DNA from: Pisaster brevispinus
Lineage: Eukaryota; Echinodermata; Asteroidea; Forcipulatida; Asteriidae
Reading direction: 5' to 3'
Assembly: GCA_023634235.1 (NCBI GenBank)
Contig: JAMKCF010000002.1
Span: forward strand, 10,185,591 to 10,249,590
DNA: 64,000 nucleotides
This document shows, one piece after another, positions 56,501 through 63,930 of this stretch (positions are counted from its first letter, which is position 1; every line of letters starts with the position of its first letter). The notes below the pieces were generated by a model. The model searched no databases, was not told where the DNA came from, and worked only from the letters and a program-made list of their open reading frames with translations. The translations under genes were made by a program, and so were the position numbers.

Positions 56501-57095
56501 CAATCAAAGCCACCCTGACAGTGGTGTATCTATAACCAAGGTTTGTGCGTGTGTGTGGTGGTGGGGGGGGGGGGGGGGGGGGGGGAGTGGGGAGACGGGG
56601 GACACGTGCCTCCTCAATTGATGTCCGTGCCCCCTGGGTGACCCCATGTTTGAAATTTTGATCGTTGAGATTGAAAACTATCAGAACGCAATGTTAACTT
56701 TTTGAAGCTTTGATATAATCATCTCAGTGTTTTGAACCGTTTTGTCTTTGGTGTACATAGGACAATGTATTTCATCTCCATGTCAGTTTATCTTATTAAA
56801 AACTGGCTAACGCCCCCCAAAAATGAGCACTAAAAACAGGCTTGTTCAAGAAAAATGCAAACGGAAGCTACAGATTTATTTGGTCAGAAGTGCCCCCATA
56901 AAAAATGCACCTGCTTTTAAGCCTCCTAAAAATTGACTTTATTTCACCACTGCACCAATTCTTCAAAGGTTTTTGAAAAAAAAGCTGTCCAAGTTGGTGT
57001 GACCTTTAATGATCATTTGTTTTATTTTTTTGTAGGAGTTTGAAATGATGGCTCGCAAGGCACTAAGGGACGCTGGATGGACCTTCAGACTCTGA
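36917..57095 (+). CDS. Three-PH-domain, coiled-coil scaffold protein (8 coding exons, 1296 aa)
   Basis: This is the only gene in the window that I can support. Coding exons are 36917-38560, 39089-39154, 44410-44642, 50607-50778, 52228-52381, 53510-53631, 54478-55917 and 57036-57095. Every intron is GT-AG and all phases join (0,0,2,0,1,0,0). The product has PH-like domains at about residues 45-162, 389-482 and 630-733, each with a beta-strand-rich core and a C-terminal helix carrying the typical Trp (LLWRKAL, AQLWFNY, TRAWMNKL). A Lys/Glu/Arg-rich coiled coil follows at about 800-930, then a basic Ser-rich tail and a final EFEMMARKALRDAGW motif. PH domains bind phosphoinositides or proteins, so a membrane- or actin-linked adaptor role is inferred. 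No catalytic domain, transmembrane segment or signal peptide is visible. AFAP-like and PLEKH-like proteins are the nearest architectures I know, but I cannot name the orthologue. The gene structure is certain; the function is a guess. Confidence 0.9.
38890..39015. mobile_element. Decayed ~207-bp inverted-repeat element, copy 7
   Basis: Only TAAGCAGCTCTGTGTATTTG AGCCC is clear, preceded by a duplicated AAATCGGCCGCTAAGCA. Lies in intron 1 of the coding region, just before coding exon 2. Confidence 0.45.
39089..39154 (+). CDS. PH-scaffold gene, coding exon 2 (22-codon Ser/Gly exon)
   Basis: This 66-nt exon lies between TTCAAG|GATTC and GACTTT|GTAAGT. It encodes DSSSGSSGGSDEKQEGGSQSDF and is phase 0 on both sides. 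It could therefore be skipped without shifting the frame, which makes it a plausible alternatively spliced linker. The 3' splice site lacks a strong polypyrimidine tract, so confidence is lower than for the other exons. Confidence 0.7.
39240..39601 (+). mobile_element. Probable non-LTR retroelement 3' end
   Basis: AAGTGCCTTGAGCG, GGCGCTATATAAATGC and a TTATTATTATTA tail resemble the 3' ends of CR1/L2-type LINEs and the SINEs that use them. No reverse-transcriptase ORF is present, so it is 5'-truncated. Confidence 0.5.
39602..41060 (+). repeat. ~300-bp satellite with TGACGTCA palindromes
   Basis: GTGACC(C)CAT-TGACCTTTACTTCCGGT, AAACCGGAAGTT, ACGTTTAATATTTTA and AACTTACTATGTATATAGAT recur. The CCGGTNNAAACCGG blocks lie near 39951, 40105, 40405, 40696 and 41003. 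A GATGACGTCATCGATGACGT motif occurs in the units. It fills intron 2 of the coding region. Confidence 0.85.
41061..42350. other. Non-coding, possible decayed retroelement
   Basis: Another CGTCATCATGACGTCATC lies at 41294. No ORF longer than 86 codons and no motif recognised. Confidence 0.35.
42352..42450 (+). repeat. Dispersed repeat, copy 2 (partner at 10778-10875)
   Basis: AAAGCGAGGACGTCCTCCCT, CTGTCAAAACACCCGGAACC and TCCTTGGTGTCTACAGGTA parallel the first copy. Confidence 0.6.
42451..44155. other. Non-coding; homopolymer tracts
   Basis: C/A run at 43117-43142 and G-run at 43799-43812. No coding signal. Confidence 0.4.
44156..44196 (-). repeat. Half-copy of the 791-911 inverted-repeat element
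   Basis: The reverse complement reads AAGCCATGTCCGAATGAAGT and GTGGCTACGGCTTA. Confidence 0.5.
44410..44642 (+). CDS. PH-scaffold gene, coding exon 3 (linker and first strands of PH3)
   Basis: The acceptor is GGTGTTTTAG|GAGAGC and the donor is TGGAAAAA|GTAAGT. The exon enters in phase 0 and leaves in phase 2. It encodes a Pro/Ser linker, then SDIVDPTMSGLLSVYVQNKGTWKK, the start of PH3. The split codon AA|A gives Lys and joins directly to YWTVLKDDWLYFY in the next exon, restoring a typical PH strand pattern. This domain reconstruction across the junction strongly supports both splice sites. Confidence 0.92.
44700..45605 (+). repeat. Diverged ~75-95-bp tandem array
   Basis: Units carry (G)AAAACTAGA-GATTGGAATGAATGTA followed by CCAATGATGTACCATCACTT. 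About eight diverged units fill the start of intron 3; a C18 run lies at 44844-44861. Confidence 0.7.
45606..46610. other. Intronic, nothing recognised
   Basis: AT-rich with a short TG microsatellite at 46089-46101. Confidence 0.35.
46612..46712 (-). repeat. Retroelement-like repeat with hammerhead-like core (copy c)
   Basis: The minus strand reads TGATGA, a stem GACTAG-AGCAGG-CTAGTT and GAAACGTTGAG. GAGGGGACTTCTTGT upstream is shared with 13070. Confidence 0.5.
46999..47790 (+). repeat. 21-bp minisatellite, ~38 copies
   Basis: The unit is GCCTCTATTGCCCTGGTCTTG with point variants (GGTCTCG, TTGCTCTGG, CTGTTCTTG) and a few indels. Because 21 is a multiple of 3 and the unit lacks stops, all three forward frames stay open, giving spurious ORFs of up to 286 codons (PLLPWSW, LYCPGLG, ASIALVL). 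Lies in intron 3. Confidence 0.95.
48079..48230 (+). mobile_element. tRNA-derived SINE, copy 2
   Basis: GGGCTAGATAGCTCAGTTGG (A box), a GTTAATCCGG anticodon region and a decayed B box (CGAGTTCCTC), then a TTCTTTCAACCAAAATTATT body shared in reverse with 15030-15130. Confidence 0.7.
48617..48692 (+). repeat. 18-bp tandem repeat, 4 copies
   Basis: GGCCAACATGTAAATGTA, last copy GGCCAACATGTTAATGTA. Confidence 0.9.
49370..49515 (-). repeat. Hammerhead-like repeat, single copy (copy d)
   Basis: AATCTAGTGAGGTTTGTGG, GATTCTGAAAA and GTTTCGATCAGTATGCTCTG follow the order of the 18471-18722 dimer. Confidence 0.6.
50455..50530 (-). repeat. SINE fragment with tRNA-like B box
   Basis: The minus strand reads GGTCTTGGTTTCGATTCCTA. 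A short fragment near the end of intron 3. Confidence 0.4.
50607..50778 (+). CDS. PH-scaffold gene, coding exon 4 (core of PH3)
   Basis: The acceptor is TTGTTTCTTTAG|ATACTGG and the donor is GAGGAC|GTAAGT. The 172 nt complete the split Lys codon and then 57 codons: YWTVLKDDWLYFYKRPTD, an acidic DIIDLPSF loop, and TRFIFSITDED. The Trp-Thr-Val-Leu and Leu-Tyr-Phe-Tyr strands are typical of a PH barrel. A degenerate copy of the exon's 3' end with its donor lies about 240 bp downstream (see findings). Confidence 0.93.
50930..51135 (+). repeat. Local duplications next to coding exon 4
   Basis: GTTGAGTCAGGAAAGAACAG is present at 50969 and 51109. AGTATAACAGA(c/t)GAGG(g/a)CGTAAGT copies the last 18 nt of exon 4 plus its donor. 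Confidence 0.75.
51232..51480 (+). repeat. ~62-bp tandem repeat, 4 copies
   Basis: Units start at 51234, 51297, 51359 and 51421 with GCAATTATTATGCAATCACC and contain AGCTACAATGTAGAACCCCA. Nearly identical, so recent. Confidence 0.9.
51481..51590. repeat. GACTTGACTC low-complexity tract
   Basis: ACTTGACTCCATGACTCAGA, ACTTGACTCGAGTC and similar words recur. No coding value. Confidence 0.6.
52228..52381 (+). CDS. PH-scaffold gene, coding exon 5 (end of PH3)
   Basis: The acceptor is GAATTCATACAG|GGATCC and the donor is AAACCAG|GTGAGT. The exon enters in phase 0 and leaves in phase 1. It encodes GSDRAILMADTEKDTRAWMN, the last PH strand and the C-terminal helix with its Trp, then a basic segment KLKSQAKQRRSTTLDG. 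The basic run after the PH helix could contribute to membrane contact or carry a phosphosite (RRST). That part is inference. Confidence 0.92.
52412..52675. mobile_element. Possible ~260-bp inverted-repeat element
   Basis: GTTGTGTCAGTGCAAAAGCG near 52456 faces GCATCAGTGCAAAAATGATG (complement, ending near 52672), and GTATCTCC faces GAGATAC. Arms are only partly complementary. Confidence 0.45.
52945..53165 (+). repeat. Dispersed intronic repeat, copy 1 (partner at 55937-56215)
   Basis: GTAGAGCTGACAAA, AAACTATGCACAA and GGCTGTAACAACCAAAATCA are followed by TTTGACTTCATTTTGGAG; the partner keeps the order. Confidence 0.7.
53510..53631 (+). CDS. PH-scaffold gene, coding exon 6 (Gln-rich helix)
   Basis: The acceptor is GTATTCACAG|ATTCTC and the donor is TCTAAG|GTAAGC. 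The first two bases complete a GAT codon begun in exon 5. The 40 whole codons encode a Gln/Lys-rich, helix-prone segment (KWQKNQAELHKQRLLQEVLQ) leading into the coiled coil of exon 7. The reading frame stays open past the donor for about 320 nt, but that extension has no domain character and the GTAAGC donor is good. Confidence 0.9.
54478..55917 (+). CDS. PH-scaffold gene, coding exon 7 (coiled coil and basic Ser-rich tail)
   Basis: This 480-codon exon has acceptor GTTTCAG|TCCGCT and donor ATTGAG|GTAGGT, phase 0 at both ends. The first 130 codons form a strongly charged helical region (EEEEQVRLMTLLNRRRMSAQ, then KKRMERIGSVEEASMEDQIK and LELQLLEQKERLSRYRQK) that predicts a coiled coil, so oligomerisation or filament binding is likely. 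The rest is disordered, basic and Ser-rich, with many R/K-x-x-S sites (for example RRKRLLPSLP, PRRKISVPIK, RKISSSSLSN). It ends with the acidic EEIDPEVLRDIE helix, which continues in exon 8. Confidence 0.95.
55937..56215 (+). repeat. Dispersed intronic repeat, copy 2
   Basis: GTAGAGCTGACAAA, CATGCACAATTTTCAGCATG, GGTTGTAACAACCGAAATCA and ATGACTTCATTTCAGAGG match 52945-53165 in order. Confidence 0.7.
56558..56603. repeat. Long G-rich tract
   Basis: A G-run of more than 20 with flanking GGTGGTGGGG and GGGGAGACGGGG; strong G-quadruplex potential in the last intron. Confidence 0.85.
57036..57095 (+). CDS. PH-scaffold gene, coding exon 8 (C-terminal motif and stop)
   Basis: The acceptor is TATTTTTTTGTAG|GAGTTT. 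The exon encodes EFEMMARKALRDAGWTFRL and ends in TGA at 57093-57095. With the end of exon 7 it makes one amphipathic helix (DPEVLRDIE-EFEMMARKALRDAGW). Such a compact C-terminal helix on its own exon looks like a conserved peptide-binding or assembly motif. The 3' UTR follows. I saw no AATAAA in the next 1.2 kb; an ATTAAA at 58286 is the first near-canonical poly(A) signal I noticed. Confidence 0.9.
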   Translation, partial: EFEMMARKALRDAGWTFRL

Positions 57096-57900
57096 GACAA
57101 CCTGTTCAGACGATTCTTTAATTTCAATTTGATGTCACCCTGAGTTGAACAGATGCCAAAAAGAATGTACCTATAGGAAGAAGATGAAAGTGATTTTTTA
57201 CTCAGCATAACTACTTCAGTGGTATATGAAAACATTCTTTCGTGAAAAAGCATTCAGCATTTTAACACATTGCAATGTATTTTTATCGTAAGGCTAAAAT
57301 TTGTAGTGAACATAATTCTTGCAAATCAAGAACTATTCCTGCTTAGGGTAAGAGGTACTTGTGTAACTTTCTTCTTTTAAAAGAAAGGTATCTTAAATTG
57401 TTTTACTATTTTATTCTGCGGGGTTCAAGTACGACAGAACTCATTTATGGTTCTGAAGACAAGGTGGAATTCGTAACGGTAGAATGATCTTGGGGTTATT
57501 TTGCTGTCAGGAAGTCAATCAAATAATTATTTGGATTGATTAATTATTCTTTCTTTTTAAATAATTGCTAGACGATGTTTCAGAAGCGTATTTTGAAGAC
57601 TTGAAATTATCTTACAACTTGTTACGGTCAGATTTTTAAGTGGTGTGTCTTGGGTTTTGCGCATGGGGTAGGGGTTGGACAAACTCATCACTGGCAGGTA
57701 TGGAAGTTGTGGATGTAAAAGAAAAACAAATTTTAATGACACATTTTAAGCCTTACACATAGGTTCTGGTCTAGGCTCTGTAAAGCAAAAAATCAAACCT
57801 AAAATGTTTGCTAAAATTGGAAAAAATCACGAGGGGTTTAATTAAGCCTTACATTTCTTTCAAATTTGAACAAAAATATCAGTTGTGATTTTTTGCTCTT
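57096..57900 (+). other. Probable 3' UTR and downstream sequence
   Basis: Follows the stop codon; no intron signals, no canonical AATAAA seen. Transcript end not determined. Confidence 0.5.
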
Positions 57901-58116
57901 AAGGCCATGTCACACGAGGCAATTTACAGGCAACCAGTTCCAGGCAATCTCCAAGAAGAAAAGGCATTCACATTTGAATGTTCACATAATTTTCTTGGGG
58001 ATCGTAAGACATTGTTTGGAAAATTACTCCTGTGCTACCAAAGTGGTCCTGTAGCATGCACTGCAGTTGGTTGCCTCCAAGTTGCCTGTAAAGTTGCCCC
58101 GTGTGACATGGCCCTT
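57901..58116. mobile_element. ~216-bp inverted-repeat element (GTCACACGAGGCAATTTAC), copy 2
   Basis: Ends AAGGCCATGTCACACGAGGC and the complement AAGGGCCATGTCACACGGGG. Near-identical to 24478-24683, with a short insertion AGGCAATCTCC. Confidence 0.85.
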
Positions 58117-58339
58117 AGAGGATAGAGTAGGAACTGCAGATACCATTTTATATAACTGAAAAACATAGATGTTTGGTACATTTAGGAAATATTCTTTTTG
58201 CTCAAAAATTTTCAGTAAATCTTCAACAAAGAGATTTAAAAACAGCATCAGTATTATTGCCTGCTAAGAAGACTTAATGCATCAAATTAAACATGAAATT
58301 TTGGCTGCCTACTGAACTAATCATTTAGGGATGTTGCGT

Positions 58340-58422
58340 GTCGTGGCCGAGCGGTTTAGTTCATCAGACCCAAGCTCTGCTACTGTCAGCAGCAGAGTGT
58401 GGGTTCGAATCCCAGTCATGAC
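58340..58422 (+). mobile_element. tRNA-Leu-like SINE head
   Basis: GTCGTGG and TCATGAC form a full 7-bp acceptor stem including two G-T pairs. A box TGGCCGAGCGG and B box GGTTCGAATCC are intact. The anticodon loop CCCAAGC gives CAA (Leu) and there is a long variable arm. Because the sequence runs on into a SINE body shared with 17320-17757, it is a SINE head and not a tRNA gene, although it may be an active Pol III promoter. Confidence 0.7.
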
Positions 58423-58735
58423 ACTTGTGCCCTTGATCAAGGCACTTAACCATAATTGCTTTGTAAAAAGTTGGGAAGGTAGTGCATTCTGGTCTACCAA
58501 CCAGGCCGGCTCCTAGTGGATGATACCCATGCCTACATCCTTATGGACTGTTAAGTTGGTAGGTAACCCCGTTTCAGCCCCAGGAGTAGGTGGTAACGTG
58601 CCCCTGTTGACAGTTGATTTGGGTCGACAGCCCAAAGTGTAGCCCTCACGTTGAACTGGCACCATTGGAAAATGAGAGACAACCCAGCCCCCTGGTGCGC
58701 CTCTATATTGATTTTGTTCTTCTTTTAAATCATGT
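58423..58735 (+). mobile_element. Body of the tRNA-Leu-like SINE
   Basis: TTGATCAAGGCACTTAACCA opens the body. It ends near GGTGCGCCTCTATATTGATT. No ORF. Confidence 0.6.
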
Positions 58736-59365
58736 ATAAACAATACTAAATATTACCTTTTCTCTCTCTCTCTATTGTCTCTTATCTATGTGAAGGTATA
58801 AATTTGTAATTATTGCCAAATTCTTGTATTATTGTGCTATTTTTATAAGGTGTTCCTTCGGTGATTGTTTCACCTTCAGAGGGCAGACTGTAATTAGTAA
58901 AAGTTTACAGTGAAATGTTAAAACTTTATTTCACAATGTGGATAACAGCTCATTCTTTACTACAAATATTTTAAGAAGTCTATTGCGGAGAATTACTGCA
59001 ATTAGTACTATTGGTTTGGTGAAAACAATGTTGTTGTTGGGTTTTTTTTTTGGGGGGTGTTAAAGTTTCTCCACAAACTAATAGTGTCTATTTGAACTAT
59101 GGTCGAACGCCAGCACAACGGTACTTTCATTGTAATCTAGTGTACTAGAGTCTCCCATTGGTACTGGTATCACGTTTGTTAAGAGTAAACTGTCATCGTT
59201 TATTCGGTATCATTAATATGAGTCCTACCATAGCAGCAACTGGTATGATAAAACAGGAAGAACATATACAAGGTTCATTTGTCTGTGACTTCACTTGATT
59301 TGCCTGGATATGACCGAGTCAAAAGGTTTGGTCTCTATAAGCCTGTTGGTAAGTGTGACATAGTT
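58736..59365. other. Intergenic, nothing recognised
   Basis: CT microsatellite near 58760; otherwise AT-rich. Confidence 0.4.
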
Positions 59366-59367
59366 CT

Positions 59368-59570
59368 ACTGTAAGCCACGCCCACAAACTGGCTCCGCTT
59401 ATTACCACAAGCCCATAGGAGTTACATTGAGCTAGTTTTTCTTGGATTTATGTGAGAAAAGTTTAATAAATGAATTTGGTTCCTTAAAGACTCAAGGTCT
59501 CAGAATTTATAAAGTTTCTGTCATAAGTAATGCTTGCAAATGATGAAATGGGTGAGCTTTGGAACCAAAT
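59368..59570 (+). repeat. Dispersed repeat, copy 2 (partner at 32036-32250)
   Basis: CTGTAAGCCACGCCCACAAA, TTGAGCTAGTTTTTCTTGG and AAGTTTCTGTCATAA. Confidence 0.7.
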
Positions 59571-59603
59571 ATCAAATACCAAATGTATGCCACTCCTTTG
59601 GAA

Positions 59604-59775
59604 CCAGCCGTCGATTTCACCAAAACTCTTCCTAACTTAGGATTAATTTTAGGACTTAGGACGAGTCCCAGCCTCGCACTGTAACATGTCAACCTTAAGA
59701 TTAATCCTAAGTTAGGACTAGTTACTCGTCCTAACTCGAGATAGGATTAATCCTAGCGTTTCGTCAAATCGGCTG
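59604..59775. mobile_element. ~172-bp inverted-repeat element, diverged copy 3
   Basis: Ends CAGCCGTCGATTTCAC and the complement CTGCAGCCGATTTGAC, with CTAACTTAGGATTAAT interior. The terminal bases differ from copies 1 and 2 (GCCG versus GGGG). Confidence 0.65.
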
Positions 59776-60231
59776 CAGAAGCAGCCAAATCTATGGGAAG
59801 CAGTCAGGGTTCTCCCCAGGGTTTTCCAAACTTTGGGGCATTCTGGACCACAATTTTGCAAGTTTGGCAGAAGGACGGTGGATTGAAACAAGGTCTTACG
59901 AATGTTTGCTACTTTGTTTATCTTGGTTTAAAAGCCCTACTGTGCTATCTGGAGCATTCTAAATGGTTTTTATCTGGATGATTTTTTGGGAAATTAGTAT
60001 TAAAAAAAATATGTAAAAATTTTGTTGTGTGTATCGACCGAAATTTGCGCATATCGGGACGAGAACCCTGAAACTGCATCGATGTGGCCTACATGCATGC
60101 GTATGATGCGATGACTTAACAACAGCACAGTCCTTTACATGAGGCAAATTTAACTACCACTTTGGAGGCACCTAACAGCGCTGCATGTAAAAGGAACAAT
60201 TAAGTAACACAAGAGATTTGTTTTCTGATTA
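59776..60231. other. Intergenic, nothing recognised
   Basis: AT-rich; no coding or repeat signal beyond short homopolymers. Confidence 0.35.
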
Positions 60232-60535
60232 TGGCCATGTCACACAATTCAACTTTATAGGCAACCCGTTCCAAGTAATCTCAAAGGCGACAAAACATTT
60301 GCAGTGCAGTTTTCACATACAATTTTGGCTGTAGGAAAAAACTATTGGGAAATATGAATCTACTGTGCCACCGATGGCTGCGTAACTCCCAGTTGGCTGA
60401 AAAGCCTTGGCTTTGTGTGAACAGACCCTTACCGTGCCTTACTGCACCAAAGATAATTGTATGAGAATTTGATTGTGAATGATTCATCTACTTGAGATGC
60501 CTGGCTATAAAATTGGATCACGTGACATGGCCCTA
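60232..60535. mobile_element. ~304-bp inverted-repeat element, diverged copy 3
   Basis: Ends TGGCCATGTCACACAATT and the complement TAGGGCCATGTCACGTGATC; GGCAACCCGTTCCAAGTAAT corresponds to the GGCAACCAGTTCCAAG of the other copies. Confidence 0.6.
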
Positions 60536-61225
60536 CGGGGAATCCAACAATGTCATTCAGAACACGATGAACCCATTAGTCTGTGACATGGTCCTCAGAG
60601 AGCGTGTGGGAGTCCAACAAACATCATTCAAAACACCATGTAGGTTAACCTTAGTAGTCTGCAACATTGACAGTCACATCATTATTTCCCCTGAGCAAGG
60701 ATTAAAACGATGTTTACTTGATCCATTTTCGAGACTTGACAATGATTCAGAAAGTTAAGGAGCTCCGTGTTAAACTCAGGTGAGGTCACGCAAGGTTGCC
60801 AAATTATTGTTTACCTTTAAAGGTATAGTCATACTCGATTAGATTGGTTTTTATCAACATAATGCTGATTTGTATGCTTTCATCTCTACCATCTATTTCC
60901 ACTTGACTGCTTTTGTTACATCAGTATATATATCTGTTTCTGTGTGTTGTGTTGTCATTTTTAGCCTTCGAGAAAGACTCTGCTAGGGTCGAAATGAAAG
61001 GCCACTGACTTTTTTTGGTGCAAAACTATAAAGAAAGATACATAAAAAGTCAGACCGTAAAGTTTCAGCTGAATAAAGCGACTAATGTACTAGCTTGATG
61101 AAAGCGGCAAAAAAATGCCACGTTATTTTCACAAGAACGTCGAATACATCCACGTTTAGCGAGGTGACAGCTGGTACCAATCGCATCCCTGGCTGCAGCA
61201 TTCACGAGTGGATACCAACCCTCAA
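60536..61225. other. Intergenic, decayed repeats
   Basis: CGAGAAAGACTCTGCTAGGG TCGAAA near 60968 resembles a dispersed repeat end, but only one copy is in the window. Confidence 0.35.
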
Positions 61226-61227
61226 AA

Positions 61228-61380
61228 ATCTGAGAAACGATTCATGCATGAATCGTTTCTCAGATTCAAATGTTTTTGTGTGAAAAATTATCAAAACCAT
61301 TTTACTTCAAAGGGAATCCTTTCTCAAAACAGTTTATACTATCAACAGCTTGAGTGCTTCTCACCAAGTAAGTTTTTATG
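61228..61380. repeat. Hairpin-headed repeat, copy 2, with 38-bp perfect palindrome
   Basis: 61228-61265 is an uninterrupted palindrome with half-site ATCTGAGAAACGATTCATG. It is followed by TTGTGTGAAAAATTATCA, ACTTCAAAGGGA and CACCAAGTAAGTTTTTATG, matching 24174-24310. Confidence 0.8.
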
Positions 61381-61539
61381 GTCATAAATTTGTGGATTAC
61401 TTCCCAATCTACGACCCTACTTTTAAATGCAACGAGGGAAATGTCAGTAACACATTGAATACAAAGTGATCAAAACGACCGTCATATGACTCTGTAGGTT
61501 GACAGATTTTCAATTGCTACTTGCAAGGTAAATAAACAA

Positions 61540-62065
61540 CACAATAATTATGTGTCAAGTCATGCGGAGGGAAAATAAAAAACAAACAAACTTGAGTGGG
61601 ACTCAAACCCATGGCCTTCAGCATGACCAAGCATACTCGAGCAAAATATTGGTCTTTCTCCCTGATGCATGTTTCCACTGGCTGTGCTGTTACTGATAGG
61701 GTTCCAGCCTGCCTCTCAACAGTGGGGCATATCAATGGTGTAGCTGGTAAGGAATCTGCTCTACCATTTATTAACAATTTGGGAGGATGATCATCCTTAG
61801 TTGCAGCTGAGAAGCTGAATTGGGAAGGAAGAGGGAACAACATGGTCCAGCCGCAGGCTTGCATTGATGCCTCTGAAAACCAGCCACATCGACTCATATG
61901 ACCACAGAGCACAGCCAGAGATTGGAAGTGTTTCATGGAGAAAAATCTTTGTGGCACTGGCGACAATCTATACACAATGCTACTCACACATTGCCCTAGC
62001 CAGGAATTGAACCAAGCTAGTGGTGAGAGACAAGTGCTTTACGCACTAGCCACCCATGCCAGAGC
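61540..62065 (-). mobile_element. Probable long tRNA-derived SINE or composite
   Basis: The minus strand starts GGCATGGGTGGCTAGTGCGT and GGTTCAATTCCTGGCTAG, an A/B-box pair, and continues with a long GC-balanced body. A second B-box-like GGTTTGAGTCCCACTCAAG lies near 61590. The 156-codon minus ORF here is contained in the repeat and has no domain. Confidence 0.5.
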
Positions 62066-62088
62066 TTAGAGATTGTTCTTAACTCCCC

Positions 62089-62132
62089 ACCCAAGCTACC
62101 ACCCAAGCTACCACCCAAGCTACCACCCATGT
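62089..62132 (+). repeat. 14-bp tandem repeat, about 3 copies
   Basis: CCACCCAAGCTACC repeated head to tail, then CCACCCATG. Confidence 0.85.
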
Positions 62133-63655
62133 GGAAGGGCACAGGTCAAAAGGAAGAGTAGTCTGGTTCCTTATAATGAGGGAGAGTTACTACTAAAAAT
62201 GCCACTGAGTATACAGACAACATGACAAAGATGGCTATAGACCTTTCCTTCCTTAATAAATAAAATGTCAATTAAATAAACTACCTCCCATGATCGATTG
62301 CTTTGTTTCCAACAAATTCCACACTATTTTTGAATATTTGTGTAACATTGTTACAAACTATGGCTATCTGTTTTTGAATTGCATTTGTGGCTTGCCATGG
62401 TTTTCCAGCCTCGCTTGGCAAAAACTCGGGCAGTGACGTGTCAAAAGAAAGTTCTATAGACCAAATCCAAGCAATAATCATGTGCTGCCATTACTGGCAC
62501 TGCATGGCATTCTATTCAGTCACAGGCCGCTGCAAGTAATGATGTTGACAAAACTATACAAAGCACGAGTGTGACAAGAGATCAAAGCTGACAATGGGGC
62601 ACGTCCTCAGCATAATTGAATCCCAGTAACGGGATATGCAATTTAACTGAAAATGGACTGGTCTAACTTAATGAAATGAAACATAACACACAAACGACCG
62701 ATTTATATAAAAGCTTTAGTACCATATAATACAATGACTTTCCATTCATTATAAAAACTTGCTATAATTACACATTCCAAAGATGCATTAAATAAACCAC
62801 ATTGCTACGAAAGACATCACATAAATGCTATAAAATGACGATTATACATGGATGTTCAAATAGAGAGTTCCCACTTGACGTCACACAGTGTAAAGTCGGC
62901 CATCTTTACAGGGCAGACAAATCAATTTTGATCTGACAACTATCAGTTTTACGCAAATACTGAGGGTAGCACGCATAAGTTTTATCAAATCCCGTGGGCC
63001 ACTTAGCTGCATAGAAAAATTAGAATGCTTGACGCGCAGCTCTAAGCCAAAACCCAAGTTGCCCGTAAAAACGGCATCTATCAGGAACTATCTATACATT
63101 ATTAGTAATACAGCGAGGGGGCTTTTTCAATCCACAACTTTACCGACAACGAGGTCTATGTCTGTGCTTCCCAGCCCTTTCTCCATCAACTTGGGCAACG
63201 CACTTTTGGCAAAAGGGGCGCAGAAACAGCGATTGTAGGCAAAGTGGAGTTTCAAAAACTGCCCCCGAGTAACTTTACAGTAACTGTACTCAAACCGTAT
63301 AATTGGTTATATTTTCAGTTCCCATGGAAACCATCCACAAATAAACATGATTTTGCTTTTAAAAAGGCAGCAAGTCTACACTTACATACACATAGTATTC
63401 TATATACATTCCAAGAACAAAAAAGATTAAGGCCAGATTTTCATTAAATAATACAAAATTACTCTTCATAACTTGATTGGACTCCAAATTCTGGATTTTT
63501 TAAAATAATAGTTAACTTACCAGTCTGGAACCAATGATGCTTTGTAGTACTTACTAGTCTGTATAAAACAGGAGTACTGAGTAGACTCCTCAGGAAAATT
63601 GGTAGCTGTGACCTCACTTGACCTGATTCACATTGATCGCGCAAGCCTGAGGAGA
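62133..63655. other. Intergenic, nothing recognised
   Basis: AT-rich, no coding or structured repeat seen by eye. Confidence 0.35.
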
Positions 63656-63793
63656 ACTTAAAAGTTGAGCTGCCTAAGGAGAAAATGTTGCTTAACAAAT
63701 TTCTGCTAAGCACAAATGAGCAGAATACCAGTCATAGCAGTACTTGTGACAAGGCATTTTGGCTGGTAACCTTATTCTGGTAAGCATAATATG
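63656..63793. mobile_element. ~207-bp inverted-repeat element, copy 8 (right end lost)
   Basis: GAGCTGCCTAAGGAG, AATTTCTGCTAAGCACAAAT and TTTTGGCTGGTAACCTTATT in family order. Confidence 0.7.
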
Positions 63794-63930
63794 AAAAATC
63801 TATGCAAGTTTTGATTGATCCAAATGATTGAGGTCAAGTAAGGTCGAGGCTACCAGTTGTCTTTTAGAGCCTACAGTACGAAGTAAATATTCAGTTGTTC
63901 ACCCCAGGATGTTGATCTGTCACTGATTAC

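Noticed and set aside
61517..61987. 156-codon minus-strand ORF as a gene
   Set aside because: Lies entirely in a SINE-like repeat with tRNA-like boxes and has no recognisable domain.
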